From JBFLVU01 sp964589625 (lineage in GTDB: Bacteria; Acidobacteriota; UBA4820; DSQY01), in contig CAZPSH010000013.1 in NCBI GenBank assembly GCA_964589625.1, positions 9,621-73,620 on the forward strand: a stretch of 64,000 nt of DNA, read 5' to 3'. Below, piece by piece: positions 32,154 through 40,608 of this stretch. The notes under the pieces are model-generated. The model had not been told where the DNA came from and searched no databases. It was given only the letters and a program-made list of their open reading frames with translations. Every line of letters starts with the position of its first letter. Within the stretch, counting starts at the first letter, position 1. A program made the translations under genes and the position numbers.

Positions 32154-33092
32154 TCAGCCCTGGAGCCCCGCGAGTGCCTTGTCCAGGCTCTCCGGAGACT
32201 CCACGTTCAGGAGCTTCCAATCCCGGTTGACCCGTTTGGCCAGGCCGCAGAGGACGGTGCCCGGGCCCACCTCCAGGATCGTGTCCACGCCCTGGCTCTG
32301 CAGGAAGAGCATCGTCTCGCGCCAGCGGACGGGTGAGTCCACCTGCCGCAGGAGGCAATCCCTCGCCTCGGCTCCCGTGTGCACCGGAGTAAGGTTCACG
32401 TTGGCCACCACGGGCCAGGCGGGATCCGCGAAGGGGATCGCGCGGAGAACCGGACCAAGGCGCTCGCGGGCGCTCGCCATGAGGGGCGAGTGGAAGGGCG
32501 CGGACACGGGAAGGGGAACGGCCTTGCGGCACCCGAGGGCCTTCGCCTTCTCCACGGCGGCGCGAACCGAGTCGGCGCGCCCGGCGATGACCACCTGCCC
32601 TGGGGCGTTGTCGTTCGCGGGAACCACGGAGCCGTCACCCGCCGCCTCCGCGCATGCCCTCACCACGTCGGAAAACTCCATGCCCATCAGGGCGGCCATG
32701 GCTCCCTCCCCTACGGGCACGGCCTCCTGCATGAAGAGGCCCCGGCGGCGCACCGCGCGGAGCGCGTCGGGGAAGGAGAAGGTGCCGGCGGCGACGTGGG
32801 CGCTGTACTCCCCCAGGGAGTGGCCGGCCAGGTAGGCGGGGGCGAGGGTGGGGAGAGCGGTGCGAAGGACGCGCCAGGCGGCAACGGAAACCGCCAGAAC
32901 GGCCGGCTGGGTGTTGGCCGTGAGGTCCAGGGCCTCCTGCGGGCCCTCCCAGAGGAGGCGGCAAAACGGCTCGCCGAGGGCCTCATCGGCTTCCTCCAAG
33001 ACCCCCGCGGCAACGGGAAAACCCTCCGCCAGCGCCTTGCCCATTCCGACGTATTGCGATGCCTGGCCGGGGAACACGACGGCGACCTTCAT
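32154..33092 (-). CDS. fabD: Malonyl-CoA:ACP transacylase
   Basis: Transfers malonyl from CoA to acyl carrier protein (312 residues). It has VVFPGQASQYVGMGKAL at the N-terminus, the nucleophile elbow AGHSLGEYSA (S92) and the FHSPLM catalytic-His segment (APFHSPLMASARERL). A GGGAGG ribosome site precedes ATG 33092. Gaps to fabH and fabG are under 50 bases. Confidence 0.97.
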   Translation of the reverse strand: MKVAVVFPGQASQYVGMGKALAEGFPVAAGVLEEADEALGEPFCRLLWEGPQEALDLTANTQPAVLAVSVAAWRVLRTALPTLAPAYLAGHSLGEYSAHVAAGTFSFPDALRAVRRRGLFMQEAVPVGEGAMAALMGMEFSDVVRACAEAAGDGSVVPANDNAPGQVVIAGRADSVRAAVEKAKALGCRKAVPLPVSAPFHSPLMASARERLGPVLRAIPFADPAWPVVANVNLTPVHTGAEARDCLLRQVDSPVRWRETMLFLQSQGVDTILEVGPGTVLCGLAKRVNRDWKLLNVESPESLDKALAGLQG

Positions 33093-33138
33093 CGGCGCCT
33101 CCCTGTCTTCTGGAAACCATGGTGCTCCGGGGCGGGTG

Positions 33139-34125
33139 CTACCACCTCACAAGGGCGGATCCCCACGTGAGCCCCGCACCGAATGCGGCGAAGAGGAGCA
33201 CGTCTCCTTCGGCCACGCGCCCCGAACGGACGAGTTCGTCCAGGGCGATGGGGATGGAGGCGGCGGAGGTGTTCCCGATGCGGTCGATGTTCAGGTAGAG
33301 AGTTTCGGGGGGCCATCCCAGGCGGTCCGTAACGGCGTGGATGATCCGGGTGTTGGCCTGGTGAGGGACGAACCAGCGCACGTCGGCGGGGGAGAGGCTG
33401 GCCCTCTCGATGGCTTCCCTGCATACGTTCTCGAGGGACCGGACGGCGATCTTGAAGGTCTCATTCCCCTTCATTTTGATGGTGTGGAGGTTGGCTTCGA
33501 TCATGGCGTGGGAGACGGGGAGGCGCGACCCCCCGCCCGGCAGCGTGATGAAGTCGGCCATGGTTCCGTCGGCGTGGATGGCCGTCGACAGGAGCCCGCT
33601 GGGGCCCGTTCCGGTGGAGAGAATCACGGCGCCCGCCCCGTCGCCAAAGAGGACGCACGTGGCCCGATCGTTCCAGTCCAGGAACTTGGAGAGGATCTCC
33701 CCGCCGATGACGAGCGCGTGCTTGGCCATGCCCGTTTGGAGGAAGCCGTCCGCGGCGGCCAGGGCGTAAATGAAACCGGAGCACCCGGCGGCCATGTCGA
33801 ATGCCGCCGCCTTTTGCGCTCCCAAAGCGGCTTGCACGAAGCAGGCCGTGGATGGTATGGGCTGGTCCTGTGTCACGGTGGCGACGATGATGAGGTCCAG
33901 GTCCTCGGCGGAGAGATTCGCCATTTGAAGCGCGCGGCGCCCCGCCTCGGCGGCGAAGAGCGACAGGTATTCGGATTCGCCCGCGACCCGCCTCTCCCGG
34001 ATTCCCGTGCGGGTGGTGATCCACTCGTCGGTGGTCTCCACCATTTTCTCGAGCTCGAGGTTCGTTAGCACTCGCTCGGGGAGGGCGTGGCCCGTCCCGC
34101 TAATTCGCGACCAGGTTCTTCCCAT
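33139..34125 (-). CDS. fabH: Beta-ketoacyl-ACP synthase III
   Basis: Condenses acetyl-CoA with malonyl-ACP to start fatty-acid synthesis (328 residues). The catalytic Cys is C115 in DMAAGCSGF, the His is in VPHQANTRII and the Asn in DRIGNTSAASIP. The start ATG 34125 lies 26 bases inside plsX, with AAGGA upstream. Confidence 0.97.
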   Translation of the reverse strand: MGRTWSRISGTGHALPERVLTNLELEKMVETTDEWITTRTGIRERRVAGESEYLSLFAAEAGRRALQMANLSAEDLDLIIVATVTQDQPIPSTACFVQAALGAQKAAAFDMAAGCSGFIYALAAADGFLQTGMAKHALVIGGEILSKFLDWNDRATCVLFGDGAGAVILSTGTGPSGLLSTAIHADGTMADFITLPGGGSRLPVSHAMIEANLHTIKMKGNETFKIAVRSLENVCREAIERASLSPADVRWFVPHQANTRIIHAVTDRLGWPPETLYLNIDRIGNTSAASIPIALDELVRSGRVAEGDVLLFAAFGAGLTWGSALVRW

Positions 34126-35134
34126 TGGCTGTGTCCTTCACGCGCGAGTGGATCTGCTCTCCCACCCGCTCGTTGAGGCCCGCTTCGCAGAAGTCCCGGG
34201 CGAGCTTGAGGGCGTTCGCGATGGCCCGGGGCTGGGAGCGGCCGTGGCAGATGATGGTCACGGCCTTGACGCCCAAGAGGAGTGCGCCCCCATATTCGGC
34301 GTAGTCCATCTTCGATTTCAGGTTCTTGAAGACGCTGGATGAAAGTACGTAACCCACACGGGCCAGAAGGCTCCTGCGGAACCCGTCCTTGAGCGTGTGC
34401 GCGATGTACTCGTAGACGGATTCGCCGGTCTTGAGGACGACGTTTCCGGTGAACCCGTCGGTGACCACCACGTCGGCTTCTCCCCTGAACAGGCCGTGCC
34501 CCTCCACGTTCCCCGCAAAATTCACGCCGGACAGCTGGAGGAGTTTGAAGGCCTCTTTGGTCAGGTCGTTCCCCTTGATGTCCTCCTCGCCGATGGACAG
34601 GAGCCCCACCTTCGGGCTCTCGGTGCCCGTCATCTGGGAGTAGTAGATGCTGCCCATGACGGCGAACTGCAGGAGGTGGGAGGGCCGGCACTCGCTGTTG
34701 GCCCCCACGTCCAGGAGAAGGGAGACGCCTTTCGCGTGGGGGATCCAGGTGGCGAGGGCCGGTCTTTCGACGTCGTCGATCCCACCGATGACGAGCTTGG
34801 CCGTGGCCATGACCGCCCCGGTGTTTCCGGCGGACACGAGCCCCTGAGCCTCCCCCGCCTTGACGAGGTCGGCGGCGATGCGGAGGGAGCTGCGCCTCTT
34901 CTTTCGGATTGCGGTCATCGGGGGGTCGTCCATGGTGACGACCTCTTCCGCGTGAACCACCTGGAGCCCACGATCGTCGGCCTTGCAGCGGGAGAGCTCA
35001 CGCCGGAGGCGCGTTTCGTCCCCCACAAGAACCACCTGAACGCCGAATCGGCGATAGGCCTCCACGGCCCCCACGACCTCTGGGAGGGGGGCGCGGTCCC
35101 CCCCCATCGCATCCAGAGCGATGCGGGTCTTCAT
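34100..35134 (-). CDS. plsX: Phosphate acyltransferase PlsX
   Basis: Makes acyl-phosphate from acyl-ACP for phospholipid synthesis (344 residues). IALDAMGGDRAPLPEVVGA, GLVSAGNTGAVMA, LLLDVGANSECRP and VVTDGFTGNVVLKTGE are the family signatures. It lies 7 bases after rpmF and overlaps fabH. Confidence 0.97.
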   Translation of the reverse strand: MKTRIALDAMGGDRAPLPEVVGAVEAYRRFGVQVVLVGDETRLRRELSRCKADDRGLQVVHAEEVVTMDDPPMTAIRKKRRSSLRIAADLVKAGEAQGLVSAGNTGAVMATAKLVIGGIDDVERPALATWIPHAKGVSLLLDVGANSECRPSHLLQFAVMGSIYYSQMTGTESPKVGLLSIGEEDIKGNDLTKEAFKLLQLSGVNFAGNVEGHGLFRGEADVVVTDGFTGNVVLKTGESVYEYIAHTLKDGFRRSLLARVGYVLSSSVFKNLKSKMDYAEYGGALLLGVKAVTIICHGRSQPRAIANALKLARDFCEAGLNERVGEQIHSRVKDTANGKNLVAN

Positions 35135-35141
35135 TTCGCTC

Positions 35142-35324
35142 TCAGGCCTCTTCGACCTTCAGGACGCGCTTGCCGTCGTAGAAACCGCACGCCTTGCAAA
35201 CCGTGTGGGGGAGCTTGGGCTCGTGGCACTGGGGGCACTCGGCCACGGCGATGGGGGTGAGGGCGTCGCCGGTGCGGCGCTTGTCGCGGCGGGTCTTGGA
35301 GTGGCGGCGTCTCGGGTTGGGCAT
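35142..35324 (-). CDS. rpmF: 50S ribosomal protein L32
   Basis: 60 residues: MPNPRRRHSKTRRDKRR at the start and a zinc ribbon formed by CPQCHEPKLPHTVCKACG. Normal length, between yceD and plsX as in many bacteria. Confidence 0.98.
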   Translation of the reverse strand: MPNPRRRHSKTRRDKRRTGDALTPIAVAECPQCHEPKLPHTVCKACGFYDGKRVLKVEEA

Positions 35325-35338
35325 GTTCTTCTCCTATC

Positions 35339-35857
35339 TTATTGGGGGGAGGTAAGTCGGGTCAGGTTGCCCCATCTCGGGTCCGCCTCGGGGGGGCACG
35401 GGCATTCTCCCAGGTTCAAGTCCGCCCCGCAGCGCGGGCAGAGGCCCCGGCACGATTCGTCGCAGAGGACCTTCTCGGGAACCTCCAGGTACATCTGCTG
35501 AGCTACGAGCGACTGGAAAGGGATCCGGTCGTCCTGGTAATAAACGATCTCCGGCGTCTCCGCGCTGGCCTCCACCTCCTCCTCGGCGGGGGCCATGGAG
35601 GCTGGCTGGTATTCGAGAAGGAACGAAGCCTCTCCCGACAGCGTCACGGGCTTCAGGCAGCGCGAGCAGGGGAGGGAGGCGCGGAACGGGAAGGAGCCCT
35701 TCAGAGAGTGACCGTGGGCTGTGGGGGAGACGCTCAGGTGGAGTCTTACAGGCTCCACAAGGACCGAGTAGTGATACCCAAGGTCCAGCGTGAGGCCGGC
35801 GACCTCCACGTCGAGTTCCACGGGTTCCATCACGTCCGAAAGGCGAATCCAGTCCAC
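35339..35857 (-). CDS. yceD: DUF177 (YceD-family) protein
   Basis: 172 residues. Conserved features are LPCSRCLKPV in the middle and a second cysteine cluster near the end (VLCDESCRGLCPRCGADLNLGECPC). YceD-family proteins are encoded just before rpmF in many phyla and have been linked to 23S rRNA processing or accumulation. It opens the fatty-acid/phospholipid operon, with a promoter at 35881-35910 and a short leader. Confidence 0.93.
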   Translation of the reverse strand: MDWIRLSDVMEPVELDVEVAGLTLDLGYHYSVLVEPVRLHLSVSPTAHGHSLKGSFPFRASLPCSRCLKPVTLSGEASFLLEYQPASMAPAEEEVEASAETPEIVYYQDDRIPFQSLVAQQMYLEVPEKVLCDESCRGLCPRCGADLNLGECPCPPEADPRWGNLTRLTSPQ

Positions 35858-35880
35858 TGCAGACCTCTTGTAAGCGTTTC

Positions 35881-35910
35881 ATAATAGCACAGTTAGGCCC
35901 TTTAGGTCAA
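35881..35910 (-). promoter_or_regulatory. Sigma70-type promoter for the yceD-rpmF-plsX-fab operon
   Basis: On the minus strand: TTGACC (35910-35905), an 18-base spacer and TATTAT (35886-35881). The predicted start is about 17 bases before the yceD ATG. The spacer holds no obvious palindrome of FapR/FabR type. Confidence 0.6.
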
Positions 35911-36000
35911 GGACGGTCCGGCGGGATGATTCAGCCCTTCGGTGCACGTCCTCGTGCCCAAAGTCCGCCCGTTGCGTTATGATAAGAATCAGGAGGTGCC

Positions 36001-36615
36001 ATGTTCATCCGTGAGGAAGCCTTCCCCTTTGCGGGCCCGCTTGCCGTAAGCGGTGTGGTTTGCGCGGCGGCCGGCGCATGGGCCGCCGGGGCCGCATTCC
36101 TTGCCGCCGCGGCCGCCGTTTGCGCTTTCTTCCGGGATCCGGAGAGGATCGGTCCCGCCCAGGACGCCCTCATTCTCTCCCCGGCCGACGGGCGCTTGTT
36201 ACCCGTCGTCCGTGAGGGCGGGAGAGTCCGGCTCAGCGTGTTTATGTCGGTTTTCAACGTCCACGTGAACCGGGCCCCCTGGCCGGGACGCGTCGCTTCG
36301 GTGACCCACCATCCCGGGCGGTTCATGGCGGCGTGGAAGGACAAGGCCTCCCTGGACAACGAGCAGGTGCGGACGGTGTGGGATACGGCCCGGGGGCCCC
36401 TGGAGGTCGTGCAAATCGCGGGGCTCGTCGCCCGCCGAATCGTCTCCTGGGTCACCGAAGGCCGGGAGTTCGATAGGGGCGACCGGATCGGCCTCATCCG
36501 GTTCGGCTCGCGCGTGGACCTCTACCTTCCCGAGGAGGAGGTGGATCTGGTCGGCCGGGAGGGAGAGCAAGTCCGAGCGGGAGTGACTCCCCTCGCCCGT
36601 TGGAGGGATCGGTGA
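36001..36615 (+). CDS. psd: Phosphatidylserine decarboxylase (short form)
   Basis: Converts phosphatidylserine to phosphatidylethanolamine. 204 residues, the short form. One or two N-terminal hydrophobic helices (~10-44) lead into FFRDPERIGP, LILSPADGRLLPVV, MSVFNVHVNRAPWPG and the self-cleavage site IRFGSRVDLYLP (G169-S170), which yields the pyruvoyl cofactor. AGGAGGTGCC precedes the ATG. The stop overlaps pssA as GTGA. Confidence 0.95.
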   Translation: MFIREEAFPFAGPLAVSGVVCAAAGAWAAGAAFLAAAAAVCAFFRDPERIGPAQDALILSPADGRLLPVVREGGRVRLSVFMSVFNVHVNRAPWPGRVASVTHHPGRFMAAWKDKASLDNEQVRTVWDTARGPLEVVQIAGLVARRIVSWVTEGREFDRGDRIGLIRFGSRVDLYLPEEEVDLVGREGEQVRAGVTPLARWRDR

Positions 36616-37421
36616 GCCCCCGGTCCTTCCGGAAGTTCGTCGCGCCGGCCGGCCAAATCCCCTTCCGGAAGGGGGTGGCCATCCTGCCCTCCCTCTTTAC
36701 CGTAGCCAACATGTTTTGCGGCTACTACGCCATCATTCTGGGCTTCAAGCACTCCTTCGAGTGGGCCGTGACGCTGATCGTGATCGCGGGGATCCTCGAC
36801 AGCCTCGACGGGCGCATCGCCCGAATGACGGGCACCACAAGCGATTTCGGCAAGGAGCTCGACTCCCTGTCCGACTTCCTCTCCTTCGGCCTGGCGCCCG
36901 CCTTGGTGCTGTACCACTGGGGCTTTAAGGACCTGGGGCGGACGGGGTGGCTCTTCGCCTTCCTCCTTCCCGTGGCGGGGGCCATGCGCCTGGCCAGATT
37001 CAACGTCCAGGCCGAGGTGGCCGACAAGAGAAACTTCGTCGGTTTGCCCATCCCCGCCGCCTCGGCGGCAGCCGTTCTGCCCCTGTACTTCCTGCCTGCG
37101 GGGCTGCCGGAGGCTTACAAGCTCCTGGCCCTCGGATACGTCGTCCTGCTCTCCTTCCTCATGGTGAGCCGCGTGAAGTACCGCTCCTTCAAGGAACTGG
37201 ACCTGAAGGCCAGGCGGTCCCCCAAGGTCATCTTCCTGCAGGCCCTCCTCCTGATCCTGGTGGCGTGGCACCCGCCCATCGTCCTCCTCACCGCAGCCGT
37301 CGTGTACGCCTCCTCGGGTCCGGTGGTTTTCGCCTGGGAGAAGGTCCGGCGGCCCAGGCAGGCCGTTGCCGAAGAAGGCGCCGGGTTGGAAGCCGAAGAG
37401 GACGTAGAGGAAGAGCCATGA
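36612..37421 (+). CDS. pssA: CDP-diacylglycerol-serine O-phosphatidyltransferase
   Basis: An integral-membrane enzyme making phosphatidylserine, the substrate of the preceding gene product (269 residues). The CDP-alcohol phosphotransferase motif runs DSLDGRIARMTGTTSDFGKE followed by LDSLSDF, which is the DG-x2-AR-x8-G-x3-D-x3-D pattern. Seven or so hydrophobic helices follow. Start GTG 36612 has GGAGG upstream and shares GTGA with psd. The C-terminus is an acidic tail. Confidence 0.96.
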   Translation: MSPRSFRKFVAPAGQIPFRKGVAILPSLFTVANMFCGYYAIILGFKHSFEWAVTLIVIAGILDSLDGRIARMTGTTSDFGKELDSLSDFLSFGLAPALVLYHWGFKDLGRTGWLFAFLLPVAGAMRLARFNVQAEVADKRNFVGLPIPAASAAAVLPLYFLPAGLPEAYKLLALGYVVLLSFLMVSRVKYRSFKELDLKARRSPKVIFLQALLLILVAWHPPIVLLTAAVVYASSGPVVFAWEKVRRPRQAVAEEGAGLEAEEDVEEEP

Positions 37422-38398
37422 GCGTGAACCGGAGCCCCGTGGCCATCGTCGGCGCCGCCAGCCTGGATGCCAAGGAGATCCTCGAAGGGCTCGCCGCGAG
37501 AGGGTGGGAAAGAGAGGAGATCGTCGCCCTCGGGGAGAAGCTGGGGGGATGGGAACTCGATGTGGCGGATGAGGGAGCCGAAGTCTACCTACCCTTGCAG
37601 GAGGAGTATTTGGCTCCTTGCGGGGCCGTCTTCCTGTGCGCCCACGATCCGGCGGCGAGAGAGCTCGTCCGAGCCACGGCCGCAACAAGCGGCGCCACCC
37701 TCTATGACCTGACCTGTCCGCCCGGATCGCCTGGAGGGCTCTGGAACCCCACCCAACGAGAAGGCCCGGTGACGGCGCGAGGTGGCGCTCTGACCTTCCC
37801 CGAACCCGAGAGCTTCTTCCTGGCCACCCTCCTGGGCGGCCTGGCTCCCGAGCAGGTGGCCCGGCTCGATTGCTGCTTGCTCCAGCCCTCGTCGGTCCGC
37901 GGAGAATCGGGGGTTCGAGAACTGCTACGCCAATCCACCGACGTCCTCAACTTTCGTTCGGTGTCCACGGAGGCGTTTGGGCTCCGGCTGGCGTTCAGCC
38001 TCCTCCCCGGGGGCGGAGGGACGGAGGACAGCCCTTTGGGCCGGCAGGTGGGCGACCTGCTGGGATGGACTCTTGCGTTTACCTGGACGGCCGTGGAGGT
38101 TCCGGTCTTTCACGGCACGGTTCTTTCTTGCCATCTGGAAGTGGCCGACGCGCTCGAGGCCGAACAGGTCATTGGCACTTCGGCGGCGGCCTCCGGAACC
38201 ATCGACCGGTTCTCCAGCGACGCCTGGCAGGGGCAGTCAGACGGATCGGTTCCGGAGCGTCCCCTCTTGGGGATGAGGCCCCTCTCGGACCGCGTCCTTT
38301 GGATCTGGTTGTGGTTCGATCGGGTCAAATCGGGAAAGGCTTGGATGGCTCTCCGGGCCTTCGCGGAGGCCGGGCCAGCGGCGGAGCGGGAGCGATGA
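37418..38398 (+). CDS. Aspartate-semialdehyde-dehydrogenase homologue lacking the catalytic Cys (Usg-like)
   Basis: 326 residues with the Asd/ArgC two-domain fold: VAIVGAASLDAKEILEGL at the NAD(P)-binding N-terminus and a dimerisation domain containing LLQPSSVRGESGVRELLRQ and EVPVFHGTVLSCHLEV. Where ASADH has its nucleophile in a PNC(S/T)T motif this protein reads PEPESFFL (128-135), without Cys. It therefore resembles the catalytically inactive Usg-type paralogues and not true Asd. It shares ATGA with pssA, so it is part of the phospholipid operon. Its role is unknown. Confidence 0.8.
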   Translation: MSVNRSPVAIVGAASLDAKEILEGLAARGWEREEIVALGEKLGGWELDVADEGAEVYLPLQEEYLAPCGAVFLCAHDPAARELVRATAATSGATLYDLTCPPGSPGGLWNPTQREGPVTARGGALTFPEPESFFLATLLGGLAPEQVARLDCCLLQPSSVRGESGVRELLRQSTDVLNFRSVSTEAFGLRLAFSLLPGGGGTEDSPLGRQVGDLLGWTLAFTWTAVEVPVFHGTVLSCHLEVADALEAEQVIGTSAAASGTIDRFSSDAWQGQSDGSVPERPLLGMRPLSDRVLWIWLWFDRVKSGKAWMALRAFAEAGPAAERER

Positions 38399-38423
38399 GG
38401 AGCGCCGGCGCCCGTCGGGGAGG

Positions 38424-38612
38424 TCAGAACCCCGAGTCCTCCACGAGGTTCACCTCGGCCACATGCTCGTCCGAGTACGCCTCCGGATAGCTGAGGAAAA
38501 CGCCTCGGCATTCCTCACTGCAAAAGAGGAACTCCTTCCCGTCGTGGTCAACGGCCAGAACCCCCGGGCGATCCTCTACAGGGCTCCCGCAGATCGGACA
38601 CTTCAGGTCCAT
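38424..38612 (-). CDS. Small TRASH/YHS-like metal-binding protein
   Basis: 62 residues: CPICG (5-9) and FCSEECRGVFLSYPEAY (from ~30), the Cys pattern of TRASH/YHS treble-clef metal-binding domains seen in heavy-metal systems. GGGAGG precedes the ATG. It is downstream of the TonB-receptor remnant on the same strand but beyond a terminator at 38730-38752, so it may be transcribed separately. It is probably a metal chaperone or sensor (inference). Confidence 0.75.
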   Translation of the reverse strand: MDLKCPICGSPVEDRPGVLAVDHDGKEFLFCSEECRGVFLSYPEAYSDEHVAEVNLVEDSGF

Positions 38613-38729
38613 CTGGAGTCCTCCCGCCGGCGATTACTTCAAAAGCCGTGCCAGAACGCCGTCGCCCGGAGACCCTTTGGAATGAAACCGGTGCCGCGGG
38701 GCACGTGCAGGCCGGAGGCCGGTGCGAAC

Positions 38730-38752
38730 AAAAATCGTTACCTTCAGTAACG
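38730..38752 (-). terminator. Intrinsic terminator of the metal operon (downstream of the TonB receptor)
   Basis: Read leftwards: CGTTAC-TGAAG-GTAACG stem-loop (38752-38736), then A and TTTTTG. A compact, complete rho-independent terminator 40 bases after the receptor stop codon. Confidence 0.75.
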
Positions 38753-38791
38753 GCTTGTTGGACGGTCTCCGGCGTTGGGCCGAGCCGGAGA

Positions 38792-40523
38792 TCAGAAACG
38801 ATAGGACAGGTTCACCACGAGGGTTCGGCCGGGCTCCCACACGCGGTGACCGGAGCGGAAGGGGTCGCGCTGGTAGGAGAGGTGGTCGCGATACGCGCGG
38901 TCGAAGAGGTTCCGGAGGATCAGCGTCGCCTGGATCCCGTTCCAGGTGACGCCGGCCCGCGCGTTGGCGATGCCGTACCCCGGCGTCGGGCGCTCCCGGA
39001 GATCCTCGTCCACCCTGTCCTGGCGGTCGGCGAAGACACCCTCCGCCTCCGCGAACCAGCGTCCCGTATCGTACCGGACGGCGGCGCGCGCCCAGAGGGG
39101 CGGGATCTCCGCCACGGCGGAGGAGCGGATCCCCAGGGCCGGGTCCGTGTCCTTTGTCGCCCGGACGGAGGCGGCATCGAGGCTAAAGAAGACGCGGTTA
39201 CCGGCCACGGCAGAGAGGCTCAGCTCCCCGCCCCAGAATCGGGCGTCCACGTTCGCATAGCTCCTCGCCACCGCGTTCATGTATCCAGGTACGCTATGCA
39301 CGCGCGCCTGGTTGTGGACGGTGATGAAGGAATCCACCCGGTCGCGGAACAAGTTGGCGCTGGCGTAGAAGGCGGAGCGACGCACGGTGAGGCCGAGGTT
39401 CACGCCCGTGTTTCTGGGCACCTCCAGGGCGGGGTTCCCCACCCAGTCCGCCCCCATCCTGCGGAGGGCGAAGAAGAGTTCCTGGGGATCGGGAAAGCGC
39501 GCGGAGGAGCCCACACCCGTCCGGATTTCAACGCCGCCCGGGAGGGATGCGGTCAGGCGGAGATTCCCGGAGGGATAGGTGTCCTTCCGGGTCCTGGAGC
39601 GGGTATCCTTGTAGGCCCAATAAAGGTCCGTGTTGGAAAGTCGCGCGTCGGCGGTCGAGCGACTGGCGTCGAGACGGGCGCCGGCGTCCAGGGTGAAACG
39701 GTCGGAGAGGCGGAAGCCTTGGGAGGCGTAAAGGCCCATGTTGTGGGCGTCCACCGACGGGAGGGAGTACTGGGGCGTGTACATGGCCATGGCAAACCGG
39801 GTGACGGCGTACCAGTGCCGTCTGGCCAGTTCGACGCCCACGGCCGTTTCCCCGATCCGGAACTCGGTCCGGGCCCCTTCGGCCTTGGTGCGGCCGTACG
39901 TTCCCATGGTGTACCCGCGGGGCGCCATGGGGGAGAGGGAGGAGGTGCGGTAGCCGTCGGTCATCCAGTGCGAGACGTGCGACACGTAGGCCTGGGCCTC
40001 GACCACGGGTCCCTCGGGACCGGACGGGGTGTACGCGTAATCGGCGTGGAGGCGGTCCGTGTTGTCCCAAACGCCGTCCATGAGGAGGTACGGGTACAGG
40101 ACGTGATCCGCCTCCTGCCGGGAAACGGACACGCCCACCTGGTGTTCCGGTGAGGGGCGGAACCACATCCCGGCCCACCCCGTTCGCACCCTGTAGGCTT
40201 GAGAGTCTTCCGCCGATTCTCGGTACCCAGCGTCTTCCGTAAAGCGAACTCCGTCGCCGTCGGCGAAGGGGTCGGAGGACCGGTAGGAGGCCCCGGCCAG
40301 AAAGGCCACCGAATCTCCCCCGAAGGACGTGGATCTCCTCGGTTCCCGCCTGCTGGCGCACCTGCACGGTTGCCCCCGGAATCCCCACCCCGTCGGGCGT
40401 CGCCACCCGGCCCGCGAGGGCCGCCCGGTCGGGGGGAGCTTCGGGGGTGGGGGCCAGGGAGACGGCCGTGACGGAAAGGAAGAGACACAACCCTGCGCCA
40501 AATGCGATCGAGCGAGAATCCAT
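38792..40523 (-). pseudogene. TonB-dependent receptor, frameshifted and lacking a plug domain
   Basis: The start ATG 40523 follows GGAGGGAAAC and encodes a signal peptide (MDSRSIAFGAGLCLFLSVTAV), then a short carboxypeptidase-regulatory-like stretch (ALAGRVATPDGVGIPGATVQV). Coding then jumps to another frame near 40310-40345, continuing SVAFLAGASYRSSDPFADGDG through a long beta-barrel to RTLVVNLSYRF. The span of 1732 bases is not divisible by three. No plug domain, normally about 130 residues, is present between the two parts. The barrel resembles OprC-type copper receptors, and the neighbours are copper genes. Either the gene is dead, or this is a deletion or sequence error at the junction, where a CCCCC run occurs. 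Confidence 0.78.
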
Positions 40524-40608
40524 GTTTCCCTCCGATTCGAACGTCCGTCCGCGAACCCCGAGGCCGCCCTGGGGGTACGATGACCCTCCTCCGGGCGTGC
40601 CACCGCTC

